This document shows positions 22,330 through 31,013 of a stretch of DNA of 64,000 bases, one piece after another (position 1 is the first letter of the stretch; every line of letters starts with the position of its first letter). The translations under genes were made by a program, and so were the position numbers. The stretch is taken from assembly GCA_044508265.1 (NCBI GenBank), contig JBIQIB010000004.1, positions 1 through 64,000 on the forward strand, read 5' to 3'. Below the pieces are notes generated by a model, which had not been told where the DNA came from, did not search any database, and saw only the letters and a list, made by a program, of their open reading frames with translations. Source of the stretch: JAEZDP01 sp044508265 (GTDB lineage: Bacteria; Acidobacteriota; Vicinamibacteria; Vicinamibacterales; Vicinamibacteraceae).

Positions 22330-22668
22330 GGCCCAGCGCAACGGCTCACCGACGGCAAGTCCCAGTTCGCGGGCGCGACCCGCGGCCAACTCGACGACGG
22401 CGTGGGCACGCCGTTCCGAGACGATACGCCAGGGCGTCATCGCCTCGACGATCCGCAGTACGCGCTGGTCGCGGTCGACGAACACGACGTCGATGGGAAA
22501 GCGCATCGCCCAGGTGTGGATGGACCACGCCGGCGCGAGCCACAGGCCTTCGTCGCGCGGCAACTGCGCGCGGCCGAGCAGGCCGACCATGCGCGTCCAC
22601 GCCGTCGCCGCCGTCGTGACGCGGACGTGCTCACCGTTGCGGCCACGCAGCGTGCGTCGCTCCGCCAC
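22327..22668 (-). CDS. DUF192 family protein
   Basis: The 113-aa product carries the DUF192 (COG1430) signatures TRMVGLLGRAQLPRDEGLWLAP, HTWAMRFPIDVVFVDRD and AVVELAAGRARELGL. The biochemical role is unknown. There is no clear signal peptide here, although many relatives are exported. DUF192 genes recur next to type II/Tad secretion loci, and this one is the last gene of the Tad-linked run, 4 bp after its neighbour. The start is AUG at 22668. Confidence 0.85.
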   Translation of the reverse strand: MAERRTLRGRNGEHVRVTTAATAWTRMVGLLGRAQLPRDEGLWLAPAWSIHTWAMRFPIDVVFVDRDQRVLRIVEAMTPWRIVSERRAHAVVELAAGRARELGLAVGEPLRWA

Positions 22669-22672
22669 GCGC

Positions 22673-23224
22673 CTACGAGGGCTCGTTGATGGCCAGCGAC
22701 TGCGCGGCGAGTTCGCAGACGCCGCCGTGCTTGTCGATCCTGGAGCGTGACACCGCGCACGTCAGCCGGTAGAGCGCCGCGCCCTCGACGATGCTGTACT
22801 GCCTGACGTCGAGGTCACCGGCCAGGCCCGCCGCGCCGTAGTGGATGACCACGGTCTTGCGGCCGCCGAGCTCGGTGAGCTCGCTCTCGATGACCCGCGC
22901 GTGCGGGGCACGCTGGGTCAGCGCCTCGATCTCGATCTCGAGGAAGGTGTCGTCGATCTCGTCCGGCGCGAGGGCCACGCGCAGCACCTGGTAATCGAGG
23001 GCCAGGCTCGCCTCGCCCTTCTTCTGCATCACGAGCGCGATGTTGCCGCCAGCCGCCGGCACGGGAATCCAGTCCTTCTTCGGATAGCCGAACGTGACGT
23101 TGTAGACGGTGCTCCTGAACGGCTTGAGGTCCTTCGCGGACTGTGCGCGGAGCACGACGGCCGGCGCCGCCAGCGTCACCGCGGCAACGAGGAGGATCGC
23201 GCGTGATGCGGGGGTCATGTTCAC
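22673..23224 (-). CDS. Small exported protein, unrecognised
   Basis: The 183-aa product has a signal peptide (MTPASRAILLVAAVTLAAPAVVLRAQ) and a compact, probably alpha/beta domain. Phrases such as FRSTVYNVTFGYPKKDWIPV, ALVMQKKGEASLALDYQVL and LYRLTCAVSRSRIDKHG recall the PsbP/DUF1795-like fold, but I cannot assign it. It has two cysteines near the C-terminus. It overlaps the phosphatase gene by 4 bp, so it is co-expressed with the Tad/FHA module. Confidence 0.72.
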   Translation of the reverse strand: MNMTPASRAILLVAAVTLAAPAVVLRAQSAKDLKPFRSTVYNVTFGYPKKDWIPVPAAGGNIALVMQKKGEASLALDYQVLRVALAPDEIDDTFLEIEIEALTQRAPHARVIESELTELGGRKTVVIHYGAAGLAGDLDVRQYSIVEGAALYRLTCAVSRSRIDKHGGVCELAAQSLAINEPS

Positions 23225-23988
23225 TGCCTTTCTCCGATGTCGACGATGACGACGGTCACGTTGTCGCGTGTGCCGGCGGCGATGGCCTGATCGACCAGCC
23301 GTGCCGCGGTTGCCGCCCGGTCGCCCTCGAACTGCGCGGGCTCCGCCTGCTCGAGCTCCACGACGCCGTGCAAACCATCGCTCGAGATCAACAGCCGCAA
23401 CGGCTGGTGGGCGGGCATCTCCGCGACCGACGGTACCACTTCACGCTCGACGCCCAGGGCGCGGGTCAACGCACGCCGCGTGCCGACGAGCTCACCGGCG
23501 GCATCGTGCCTGTCGATGGTGGCCGCATCGTCGTCGGTCAACTGGCGCGCCGGTGCGGGGGCGAGGCGATAGATCCGGCTGTCGCCGACATGGGCGAGCG
23601 AAATGACGCTGCCCGCGACGAGCACGGCCGCGACGGTGGTCGCCATGCCTTCGAGCTCGGCATTCGCCTGGGCCGCGAGATGCACGCGCTGGTTGGCGAG
23701 CAGCACGGCCGTCCGCAGCCGGTTCGACGTGGTCGTCATCCGTGGATCCCAGCCGAGCGGCCACGTCGAGTCGTCGCCGTCGTCGGCCGAGCGCGAGATG
23801 TAGCCGGCCATCGTCTCCATCGCGAGCTGCGCGGCAATCTCGCCGGCCTTGTGCCCGCCGACGCCGTCGAACACTGCGTAGAAGCCGAGACGGTCGTCGC
23901 ACAGGAAGCGATCCTGGTTGACGTCGCGGACGGGTCCGGTGGACGTCGCGCCTGCGCCGGCGGTGAGGAGCGTGATGGCGCGCGTCAC
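23221..23988 (-). CDS. PP2C-family Ser/Thr protein phosphatase
   Basis: The 255-aa product is a stand-alone PPM/PP2C catalytic domain. It has metal-binding motifs DVNQDRFLCDD (Asp), FYAVFDGVGGHKAGEIAA (DGxGG), SLAHVGDSRIYRL, LLISSDGLHGVV and GTRDNVTVVIVDI. It would remove phosphates from Ser/Thr, reversing PknB-like kinases. It overlaps the GspE-type ATPase gene by 4 bp and follows three FHA genes. A linked substrate among FHA proteins, the ATPase or the kinases at 38.9-45.9 kb is likely by context. Confidence 0.93.
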   Translation of the reverse strand: MTRAITLLTAGAGATSTGPVRDVNQDRFLCDDRLGFYAVFDGVGGHKAGEIAAQLAMETMAGYISRSADDGDDSTWPLGWDPRMTTTSNRLRTAVLLANQRVHLAAQANAELEGMATTVAAVLVAGSVISLAHVGDSRIYRLAPAPARQLTDDDAATIDRHDAAGELVGTRRALTRALGVEREVVPSVAEMPAHQPLRLLISSDGLHGVVELEQAEPAQFEGDRAATAARLVDQAIAAGTRDNVTVVIVDIGERQ

Positions 23989-25817
23989 GCGTGCACCTCG
24001 GCCGGCGCCGTCGTGTCCTCGATGGCCACTGTGTGCTCGATGACCTCTGCCATCGACGTCTCACCTTCCAGTACCTTGAGCAACGCCGCCTCGCGCAGCG
24101 TCCGCATGCCCTGTTCCCGGGCTCGTACGCGCACGTCCGAGACGGAGGCGCGGCGCATCACCAGGTCTTCGATGGCCGGCGTGACGCGCAGCACCTCGAA
24201 GATGCCGGTGCGGCCGCGATAGCCGGTGCCGCTGCAGGCCTGACAGCCCCTGGCGTCGAACACCGTCACGACGCCGTGCGTCCGCAGGCTCGGGTAGTCG
24301 GCCGTCAACGGATGCGTGACCGTGTCGATCTCCATCGGCACCCGGCACTCCCGGCAGAGCCGCCGCACCAGCCGCTGCGCGACGACCAGCCGCAGCGCCG
24401 ACGCGACGACGAACGGCTCGAGCCCCATGTTGAGCAGCCGCAGCACCGCACCCGACGCGTCGTTGGTGTGCAGGCTCGAGAGCACCATGTGGCCGGTGAG
24501 CGCCGCCTTCAGCGCGATGTCGGCGGTCTCGGCGTCGCGGACCTCGCCCACCATGATGACGTCGGGGTCCTGGCGCAGGAAGCTGCGCAGCGCCAGCGCG
24601 TACGTCAGCTGCTCCGCGTCGCACTGCACCTGGGTGACGCCGAGGATGCGCGACTCGACGGGGTCTTCGGCAGTGAGGATGGAGCCGTCCTCGGTGTTCA
24701 GCCTGTCGAGCAGCGCGTAGAGGGTCGAGCTCTTGCCGCTGCCCGTCGGTCCCGTGACGAGCAGCAGGCCGTTCGGCAGGTCGGACGCCTCCTCGAGCTG
24801 GCGGCGCGTGTCGTCGTCCACGCCGAGATCGCGCAGGTCGCGGCGCTCACGCGCGCGATCCAGCACGCGCATCACGACCTTCTCGCCCGACACCGACGGC
24901 ACCAGCGAGAAGCGCAGGTCGATCGGCCGCCCCCAGACGAGGTCATAGCCGATCCTGGCGTCGATCGGGACGCTGGCGGCCTCGAGCGGGACGTCGGCCA
25001 TCGCCTTCAGGCGCGCCGTCACCGGCGTGACGACCGACACGGGCAGGTCGTGCGCCACGCGAAGCGCCCCGTCTACCCGCACGCGCACACGCAGGCGCGC
25101 CTCGGCCGGCTCGACGTGGATGTCGCTCGCGCCGGCTTCGACGGCCCGGACGAGGATCTGCTGCACCAGCCGGATCACCACGGGCTCGCGCGCCAGCTGC
25201 TCGAGTCCCTCGGCGCCCGTGCCCAGGCTGTCACGCGTGCGGTTGGCGAAGCTCACGGCCGGCTCGAGGAACTCCTCGAACGGCGTCGCGACGACGGCGC
25301 GGTAGGCCTGCTCGGCCGCGACGAGGCTCGCCTCGCCCTGGTAGCGCAGGTCCATGCCGCGCAGCCAGCGGCTGTAGTGCTTCTGGAGCGCCTCCCGGAC
25401 CGCGGGCTCGATGGCCAGCAGCGGGACGATCTCGCAGCCCGAGATCGACTCGAGCGCGCGCCGGTACCTGGTGTCTGTGGGGTTGACGAGGCAGACGTGG
25501 ATCCGGTTGACCTCCATCTGCGCGGGGAACGCGAGCATGGCGGCCCACACGGCAGGTGGCACGAGCGTGTTCACGCGCTCGACGAAGTCGGGATACACGG
25601 TCATCAACGAGGGGTCGACGACCTTGACGCCGGTGATCTCCTCGAGCAGCCCGCGCAGCGCGCGGTCGGGCACGAGGTTCAGCGCGGTGACGGCGCCGGC
25701 GAGGGTGCTGCCACGCGACGCCTGGAAGATGCGCGCGCTGTCGACGCGTGCCTGATCGAGCGCCTTCGACGAGACGAGCAGCTCCGCGAGGCGCTGGTCG
25801 AACTCGGCGTCGGTCAC
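23985..25817 (-). CDS. GspE/PilB-type secretion ATPase
   Basis: The 610-aa hexameric motor of the type II secretion/type IV pilus class has an N-terminal MshEN-like region (about 1-150, TDAEFDQRLAELLVSSKALD) and an N2 domain. The C-terminal ATPase core has Walker A GPTGSGKSSTLY, an Asp box, and Walker B DPDVIMVGEVRDAETAD. The His box HMVLSSLHTNDA is present. The zinc tetracysteine (CRECRV ... CQACSGTGYRGRTGIFE) typical of GspE/PilB, not TadA, is present too. It is a second, different motor inside a Tad locus that already encodes a TadA. It overlaps its neighbours by 4 bp on both sides. Confidence 0.9.
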   Translation of the reverse strand: MTDAEFDQRLAELLVSSKALDQARVDSARIFQASRGSTLAGAVTALNLVPDRALRGLLEEITGVKVVDPSLMTVYPDFVERVNTLVPPAVWAAMLAFPAQMEVNRIHVCLVNPTDTRYRRALESISGCEIVPLLAIEPAVREALQKHYSRWLRGMDLRYQGEASLVAAEQAYRAVVATPFEEFLEPAVSFANRTRDSLGTGAEGLEQLAREPVVIRLVQQILVRAVEAGASDIHVEPAEARLRVRVRVDGALRVAHDLPVSVVTPVTARLKAMADVPLEAASVPIDARIGYDLVWGRPIDLRFSLVPSVSGEKVVMRVLDRARERRDLRDLGVDDDTRRQLEEASDLPNGLLLVTGPTGSGKSSTLYALLDRLNTEDGSILTAEDPVESRILGVTQVQCDAEQLTYALALRSFLRQDPDVIMVGEVRDAETADIALKAALTGHMVLSSLHTNDASGAVLRLLNMGLEPFVVASALRLVVAQRLVRRLCRECRVPMEIDTVTHPLTADYPSLRTHGVVTVFDARGCQACSGTGYRGRTGIFEVLRVTPAIEDLVMRRASVSDVRVRAREQGMRTLREAALLKVLEGETSMAEVIEHTVAIEDTTAPAEVHA

Positions 25818-27079
25818 TCACCACCGCCCTTCAGCTGCACCAGCCGCTCGCGCGCCGTCTCGCGGCGGGCATCGCTCGCCGGCAGCCACTCCACGGCCCG
25901 TTCGTACCAGCCGATGGCGTCGGCGGCGCGGGCGCGGGCGTCGAACTGACGGGCCTTCCTGTACGCGTCGTCACCGGCCTCGTGCATCCTGGTGCGCGCG
26001 GCCGCGGCTTCCGCGTCGGCGCCCGCGCGCTCGTAGGCAGCCACCGCGGAACCCCACTCGCCGGCCGCTTCGAGACGCTTGCCGTCGGCGAGCGCCTGCG
26101 CCTGCGCCTCCACCTGCCCGGCGCGAGCCTGCTCGAGCAGCGCCACGGTGTCGCGGAAGCCCGGCATCACGGCCAGCACGCTCTCGAAGGCGCGGGCAGC
26201 CTCGCCGAAGCGCTGCGCGGTGAGCGCGCGGCGACCGGCGGCGTACTGCTCTTCCACTTCCGCCGGGATGGCCGGTTCCGGAGGTGGCGCAGGCCGGCGG
26301 GGGCGGCGGGGCGCCGCCCTGGCGGGTGCGGCCTCCGTCGCGGCAGGCTCCGCCGACGCCGTCGCCTGTTCCTCGTTCTCCGTCGAAGCTGCGTCGCCGT
26401 CAGGCGTCGCGCCCTCGTCGGGCTCGGGCGCAGGCGCGGGCGGCGGCGCCGGCGCGATGGGCTCAGGAGCCACCGACTCTGTCGTCTCGGCCTGCGGCGC
26501 CTCCGGAGCCGACATGGAGTCGACGATCCTGTACGCGACCGCCGCGACGGCCCCGAACATCGCCAGCAGGAAGGCCACGAGGATGACCGGGTTGACGCCC
26601 TTCTTCGGCTGGGCGGCAGGCGTCCTCGGACGAACGACGGGCGTCCCCGCAGGCGGCGTCGGCACGTCGTCCTTCCGGGACGACGGCATGATGAGCGTCT
26701 GATCCTGCTCTTCAGGGGCGTCCGGTTCCAGGCCGCCCTCGGTTGCCGTGTCCTCGTCGTGCGCGAAGGCCGCTGCCGGCACGGCCGGCGTGTCGACGAA
26801 CACCAGGCGGTAGTCGCCGAACGACACCTCCGTGTCGTGGGCCAGCGGCAGCCGCGTCACGCGCTGCCCGTCGCTCCAGCTGCCGTTCTGACTGTTCAGG
26901 TCGATGAAGTACCACTGCCCGTTCTCCTCGCGGAGCTCGGCGTGGAAGCGCGAGACCGACTTGCGCGGATCGAGCAGGGCGATGTCGTTGGTCTCGGACC
27001 TGCCGATGCGCCAGTCCCGGTGTCCCGGGTCGAACTCTGTTTCGACGGCGTCATCGCGCCAGATGATCACCTTTGGCAT
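25814..27079 (-). CDS. Membrane-anchored FHA protein with TPR-like tail
   Basis: The 421-aa product has an N-terminal FHA domain (about 1-90; WRIGRSETNDIALLDPRKSVSRFHAEL and FIDLNSQNGSWSDGQRV). A Pro-rich linker, one membrane helix (about 165-190, VILVAFLLAMFGAVAAVAY), a long acidic Pro/Ala linker and a C-terminal helical TPR-like region follow (about 270-415). FHA domains bind phosphothreonine. Here the FHA would face the cytoplasm and the repeats the periplasm. It is the third of three consecutive FHA genes, and its stop overlaps the ATPase start by 4 bp. Confidence 0.88.
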   Translation of the reverse strand: MPKVIIWRDDAVETEFDPGHRDWRIGRSETNDIALLDPRKSVSRFHAELREENGQWYFIDLNSQNGSWSDGQRVTRLPLAHDTEVSFGDYRLVFVDTPAVPAAAFAHDEDTATEGGLEPDAPEEQDQTLIMPSSRKDDVPTPPAGTPVVRPRTPAAQPKKGVNPVILVAFLLAMFGAVAAVAYRIVDSMSAPEAPQAETTESVAPEPIAPAPPPAPAPEPDEGATPDGDAASTENEEQATASAEPAATEAAPARAAPRRPRRPAPPPEPAIPAEVEEQYAAGRRALTAQRFGEAARAFESVLAVMPGFRDTVALLEQARAGQVEAQAQALADGKRLEAAGEWGSAVAAYERAGADAEAAAARTRMHEAGDDAYRKARQFDARARAADAIGWYERAVEWLPASDARRETARERLVQLKGGGE

Positions 27080-27095
27080 GGGGAGGGGCTCCTAT

Positions 27096-28010
27096 TCAGC
27101 GTGCGGCCGCGGCGCGCGCGAGCAGGCGGGCCGATTCGGTGCGTGCACGTTCGTGCAGCGCTTCGTTGTCGAGGGTCATGGCCAGCACCTGCTCCCACTG
27201 CCGCGCGGCCTCGTCGAACTTCAGCTCCTGTTCCGCGCGGTCGGCAGCCGCCTGGAAGCTCGCCAGGCGGATGTCGCGCTCGGCCATCACGCGCAGCAGC
27301 TCGCGGCGCGCCGGCCCGTGTGACTCGTCCCTGAAGAGCACGCCGTGGAACAGGCGGTAGGCGTCGAGCAGCCGGCCGGTCTTCACCGCGAGCACGCCTT
27401 CGTCGTAGATCCAGTTGACCGGCTCGCTGCTGGCGGCGCGCGCCCGCTCCTCGATGGCCTTCGCCTCCGGCGAGTCGAACGGCGTGATGGGCGTATCGGC
27501 TGGCAGCGTGGCCTGCGTCCGCGCGTTGCGGGCCGCTGTCGGGCCCACGTCCGCGACGGGCGCCAGGATCATCAGATAGAACGCGCCGAGCGCGATGACG
27601 AGCACGAGCATCGTCAGCACGGCGACCAGCATCAGCCGCAACGCCTTGTTCGGCGGCGGGGCGGCCGCCTGCCCCGCGATGGGCGGCGGGGCCGACGCGT
27701 GTCCTTCCGCTTCGAAGGTCAGCGTCTGATCGCCGATCTGGATGACGTCGCCGCCCGAGAGCTGCGCCGCGTGCACGGTGAGGCCGTTGACGCTGAGGCC
27801 GTTGGCGCTGTCCTGGTCTTCGATCCGGACGCCGCGCGCCGTCCACGTGACCAGCGCATGGCGCTTCGAGACGAACGGCGAGTTGAGCACGATCGTGTTG
27901 CCGGCGTCGCGGCCGATCGTCACGGAGCGTCCCTGCTCGACGGCGTAGACGAGCGCCTCGCCGGAAGGCTGCTGGAGGACGAGTCGTGCGGGAGGTGTGC
28001 TGGCACTCAT
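27096..28010 (-). CDS. Membrane-anchored FHA protein
   Basis: The 304-aa product has an FHA domain at about 10-105 (VTIGRDAGNTIVLNSPFVSKRHALV, IEDQDSANGLSVNGLTV). A membrane helix at about 128-152 (LVAVLTMLVLVIALGAFYLMIL) and a C-terminal helical domain (about 180-300) with repeated acidic/aromatic segments (WIYDEGVLAVKTGRLLDAYRLF) follow. The C-terminal part resembles the TPR-like tail of the next gene product. The distances to neighbours are 9 and 16 bp. An overlapping reading frame on the same strand (27067-28023) has no domain and is a shadow. Confidence 0.87.
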   Translation of the reverse strand: MSASTPPARLVLQQPSGEALVYAVEQGRSVTIGRDAGNTIVLNSPFVSKRHALVTWTARGVRIEDQDSANGLSVNGLTVHAAQLSGGDVIQIGDQTLTFEAEGHASAPPPIAGQAAAPPPNKALRLMLVAVLTMLVLVIALGAFYLMILAPVADVGPTAARNARTQATLPADTPITPFDSPEAKAIEERARAASSEPVNWIYDEGVLAVKTGRLLDAYRLFHGVLFRDESHGPARRELLRVMAERDIRLASFQAAADRAEQELKFDEAARQWEQVLAMTLDNEALHERARTESARLLARAAAAR

Positions 28011-28019
28011 ATCTACAGG

Positions 28020-29936
28020 TCAACGCAGCGGCAGGATGATGCGCACATTGCCGCCGGCCTCGCGGCGCAGCGTCACGGGCGCGCGCCCGCTCACCGGCAC
28101 GGTCATGTCGGCGCCCGGCGCATTGCTCAATGCCCCGAGTCCCTGGACGACGGCGTTACAGAGCGCACCGGGCTCGAGGACGTCGAGCAGGTGCTGGCCC
28201 TGCGCCCCCGAGGCCCAGTTCCGGACGCCACTCGATGGGGCGTGTGTACTCGTTTCCTGCACCGTCAGCGACGGCGTGGCCACGATCCACGCCGGCTCGT
28301 CGACGGGACTCGCCTGCTCGGACGGTGCCCGGTCGCGGCGAGAAGCCGTGCCGCTGGCCGTCGCACTGCCGGCCTTCCGCTGCTCCAGCAGGTACGCGAC
28401 GATGCCCGGCAGCCGCTCCAGGCCCGGCACGAGGCTGCCCTGCATCACGCGCGTGTCGACGCCGGACACGGCGAGCTCGACCTGCCGCGTGAACAGGCCG
28501 AGGACGGCCACGGTATGCCGCCGGATCAGCAGGCTCGCGACGAATCCCAGAACGAGGGTCGCGATGAGGGCCACGACGAGCGCGACACTCCGCTCGCTCG
28601 TCGAGGGTTTCGCGTAGCGGACCCACGCCACATGCGGCGTGCCGGCCCGCGAGAACGGCAGCAGGGCATCCACGACATCGCCCGTGGCGACCACGCGTAT
28701 CTGGCCGAGCCGGCGCCAGTCCTCTCCCGCGCCCGGCACCGAGCCGATCGCGGTCCCTGCCTGCCGGATTGGCGCGACCACCTGCCCTGTCGCCGCATCG
28801 AGCACCAGCGCGTCGAGGACGCCGTCCTGGCTGAGGACGGCCTGCACGATGGCCTCGGCGGTCGTCGGCGCGTCGTCGCGTCCCGCGCCGTCGCCGAGCC
28901 ACGTGACGAGCGTCCGCGCCTGCCGCGTGCTGAGCGCGTCGATCAGCTGCGCCGACGACGACAGCAGCGGCACGGCAGCGAGGATCATCGCGAGCGCGCC
29001 GAGGCCGACGCACAGCAGCATGACCATGCCGCGCCAGGAGAAGCGCGGGCCTGCGAGGGCGACAGGTGCCTCACCGGCAGCCGCGGCACCTGAGGTCGAG
29101 GCCGGGGTCCCTGCAGGCGGTGGCGAGGCCGCCAGCGGCAGATCCCCGGGCTCCTGGCGATTCGTCTGGATCGGCACGGGTGCGGCTTCGGCCGCCGTGC
29201 GGGCGGCAGGGACCGGCGCGGGTGCCGCGACGGGTGCCGGGGGTGGAGGCGTGGCCGGCACGGGCGGAGCCATCGCTTCACGCGGGATCACCGCGGTCCG
29301 CTCGTCGTCATCAGCCTTCGGCAGCACCGGGACGACCTGCGACGCCGACACCGGGCGCGGCAGCACCGCCGTCCTGTCGTCATCGTCGGATGGGGGCGCA
29401 GCCGCGGGCTCCGGCACGGCGGGTGCCGCCTGCGGCGCAGCCTGAGGAGGTGGCGACGCCGGCGCCACGTGTGCCGCCTCGACGGGAGCGGCTGGCGGCG
29501 GGACGGCCGGCGCCGGAACCGGCGGCGGCGCGGCAGGAATCGCCGGCGGCGGTACCGCCTCACCCGAGGCCGAGGGCATCTCGATGATGGCCGTCCTGTC
29601 GCCTCCAGCACTCGCGGCGCCGTCGAAGCCGGGCGCCGCAATCGTCTCGTCCACGACGTCGACCACGATGCGCGCATCGCCGATCACGATTACGTCGCCC
29701 GGGTGCAGTTCGGCCGATGCGACCTTCTTGCCGTTCACGAGCAGTCCGTTGCGGCTGCCAAGGTCGGTGATGCGCGGCACCGGACCGGTGGCGTCCAGCT
29801 CCGCGTGACGACGCGACACCTTGCCGTCGTTCAGGCTGATGTCGCACTCGGTGGCGCGCCCTACGGTAAGCCGGCCGATGAACAGCAGTTCGCGGGTGCT
29901 GTCCCCGGTCTGGACGATGAGCCGACGCGTGTTCAC
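28020..29936 (-). CDS. FHA protein with two TMs and an extracytoplasmic loop
   Basis: The 638-aa product begins with an FHA domain (about 1-95; IGRLTVGRATECDISLNDGKVSRRHAEL, ITDLGSRNGLLVNGKKV). A Pro/Ala linker of about 230 residues holds short repeats of DDDRTAVLPR and DDERTAVIPR, which look like Thr phospho-acceptor motifs. Membrane helices flank a periplasmic domain of about 150 residues (about 340-362 and 478-500). A cytoplasmic C-terminal region follows. The R-T-A-V-(I/L)-P motifs may be bound by FHA domains once phosphorylated. It is the first of three FHA genes, 9 bp downstream of tadC. Confidence 0.85.
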   Translation of the reverse strand: MNTRRLIVQTGDSTRELLFIGRLTVGRATECDISLNDGKVSRRHAELDATGPVPRITDLGSRNGLLVNGKKVASAELHPGDVIVIGDARIVVDVVDETIAAPGFDGAASAGGDRTAIIEMPSASGEAVPPPAIPAAPPPVPAPAVPPPAAPVEAAHVAPASPPPQAAPQAAPAVPEPAAAPPSDDDDRTAVLPRPVSASQVVPVLPKADDDERTAVIPREAMAPPVPATPPPPAPVAAPAPVPAARTAAEAAPVPIQTNRQEPGDLPLAASPPPAGTPASTSGAAAAGEAPVALAGPRFSWRGMVMLLCVGLGALAMILAAVPLLSSSAQLIDALSTRQARTLVTWLGDGAGRDDAPTTAEAIVQAVLSQDGVLDALVLDAATGQVVAPIRQAGTAIGSVPGAGEDWRRLGQIRVVATGDVVDALLPFSRAGTPHVAWVRYAKPSTSERSVALVVALIATLVLGFVASLLIRRHTVAVLGLFTRQVELAVSGVDTRVMQGSLVPGLERLPGIVAYLLEQRKAGSATASGTASRRDRAPSEQASPVDEPAWIVATPSLTVQETSTHAPSSGVRNWASGAQGQHLLDVLEPGALCNAVVQGLGALSNAPGADMTVPVSGRAPVTLRREAGGNVRIILPLR

Positions 29937-29945
29937 GAACGATCC

Positions 29946-30824
29946 TCAGAAATCCTGGTAGATGAACTTCAAGACGATGGGCGCCACGATCACGAGGAGC
30001 ACGGCAGGGAAGATGAACAGCAGCATCGGGAAGATGATCTTCTGCGTCGCTTGCCCGCCCGCCTTCTCGGCCCGCTGGAACCGCTCGGTGCGCAGGAACT
30101 GCGCCTGCGACTTGAGCACGTCGCCTATCGACGCGCCCAGCAAATCGGCCTGCACGAGCGTCGACACGAACGACGACACCTGGGGGATCTCGAGCCGCGA
30201 CGCCATCCCGCGCAGCGCATCCGACCGCGTCGTCCCGAGCCGGATGTCGTTGAGCACCGCGGTCAGCTCGTCACGGAGCGGACCCGCGAGACCACGTTTG
30301 ACGAGCCGCTCCAGGGCAATGAGGAATTCGAGCCCGGCCTCGACCGACAGCGACAGCACGTCGACGGCGCCGGGCAGCGTGCGCACGATCTCGCGCTCGC
30401 GCGCCTGCCGGCTGCTCCTCAGCATCCGGTCGGGCAGGTAGAAGGCCAGGAGTGCCGCGATCACGAAGAACGCCGGGTTGCGGAACAGCGCGAACAGCAG
30501 CGCCAGGAACAGCGGGATCAGCAGCGCGAAGAGGATCTTGGCTCCAAGCAGATGGTTGACCGTGAAGGCCTCTCCCCATCCCGATCGCGCGATCTCGACA
30601 GCCGCGCGCGCGCGATAGCCCGGCCAGCCGATCCCGGCCGCCAGCTTCGACAGCGCCGTGATGACGGGGAAGAAGACCTTGATCATGGCAGGGGCGCCCT
30701 GCGGCACCTCGCGCACCGGTGCGCCCGTGTCGCGGGACCGGCTGGCGCCGCCGAGCGACGACATGAACAGGTACACGGAGAAGAAGAGGCACACGAGCGC
30801 CCCGGCAAACATCACCGTCAGCAC
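29946..30824 (-). CDS. tadC: Tad inner-membrane platform protein TadC
   Basis: The 292-aa T2SSF-family protein starts with a membrane segment (LTVMFAGALVCLFFSVYLF). The middle contains the GspF-type domain (PGAVDVLSLSVEAGLEFLIALERLVKRG and VSSFVSTLVQADLLGASIGDVLKSQAQFLR). It ends in two helices (IIFPMLLFIFPAVLLVIVAPIVLKF). Together with TadB it forms the platform that the TadA motor drives. A tiny prepilin gene separates it from tadB. Confidence 0.92.
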   Translation of the reverse strand: MLTVMFAGALVCLFFSVYLFMSSLGGASRSRDTGAPVREVPQGAPAMIKVFFPVITALSKLAAGIGWPGYRARAAVEIARSGWGEAFTVNHLLGAKILFALLIPLFLALLFALFRNPAFFVIAALLAFYLPDRMLRSSRQAREREIVRTLPGAVDVLSLSVEAGLEFLIALERLVKRGLAGPLRDELTAVLNDIRLGTTRSDALRGMASRLEIPQVSSFVSTLVQADLLGASIGDVLKSQAQFLRTERFQRAEKAGGQATQKIIFPMLLFIFPAVLLVIVAPIVLKFIYQDF

Positions 30825-30833
30825 GCCGGCCTC

Positions 30834-31013
30834 CTATTTCGCACCCACGGCCTCGCAATCGTCGGTCCGCACGCAGTCGGCGATGTCCTGCGTCGTCTCC
30901 TTCCACGGGAAGAACATCCACATCAGCACGAAGATGCCGATGGCCGTCATGATCCCGGCGATCATCAGGTACTCGGTGGTCGTCTGACCGCCGTCGCGCC
31001 GTGCGGTCCTCAT
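30834..31013 (-). CDS. Flp-like mini-prepilin (D), between tadB and tadC
   Basis: The 59-aa product has a short basic leader (MRTARRDGG), then a hydrophobic helix starting QTTTEYLMIAGIMTAIGIFV. Cleavage after Gly9 gives a mature protein with Glu at position +5, the hallmark of type IV-like prepilins. The C-terminus contains DCVRTDDCEAVG, with two cysteines six apart that could form a disulfide. ATG at 31013 overlaps the tadB stop by 4 bp. It could be a major or minor Flp pilin. Confidence 0.8.
   Translation of the reverse strand: MRTARRDGGQTTTEYLMIAGIMTAIGIFVLMWMFFPWKETTQDIADCVRTDDCEAVGAK

Noticed and set aside
23991..25949. 652-codon plus-strand frame opposite the GspE-type ATPase
   Set aside because: It has low-complexity Arg/His/Asp composition and no motif; the minus-strand frame has the full ATPase motif set.
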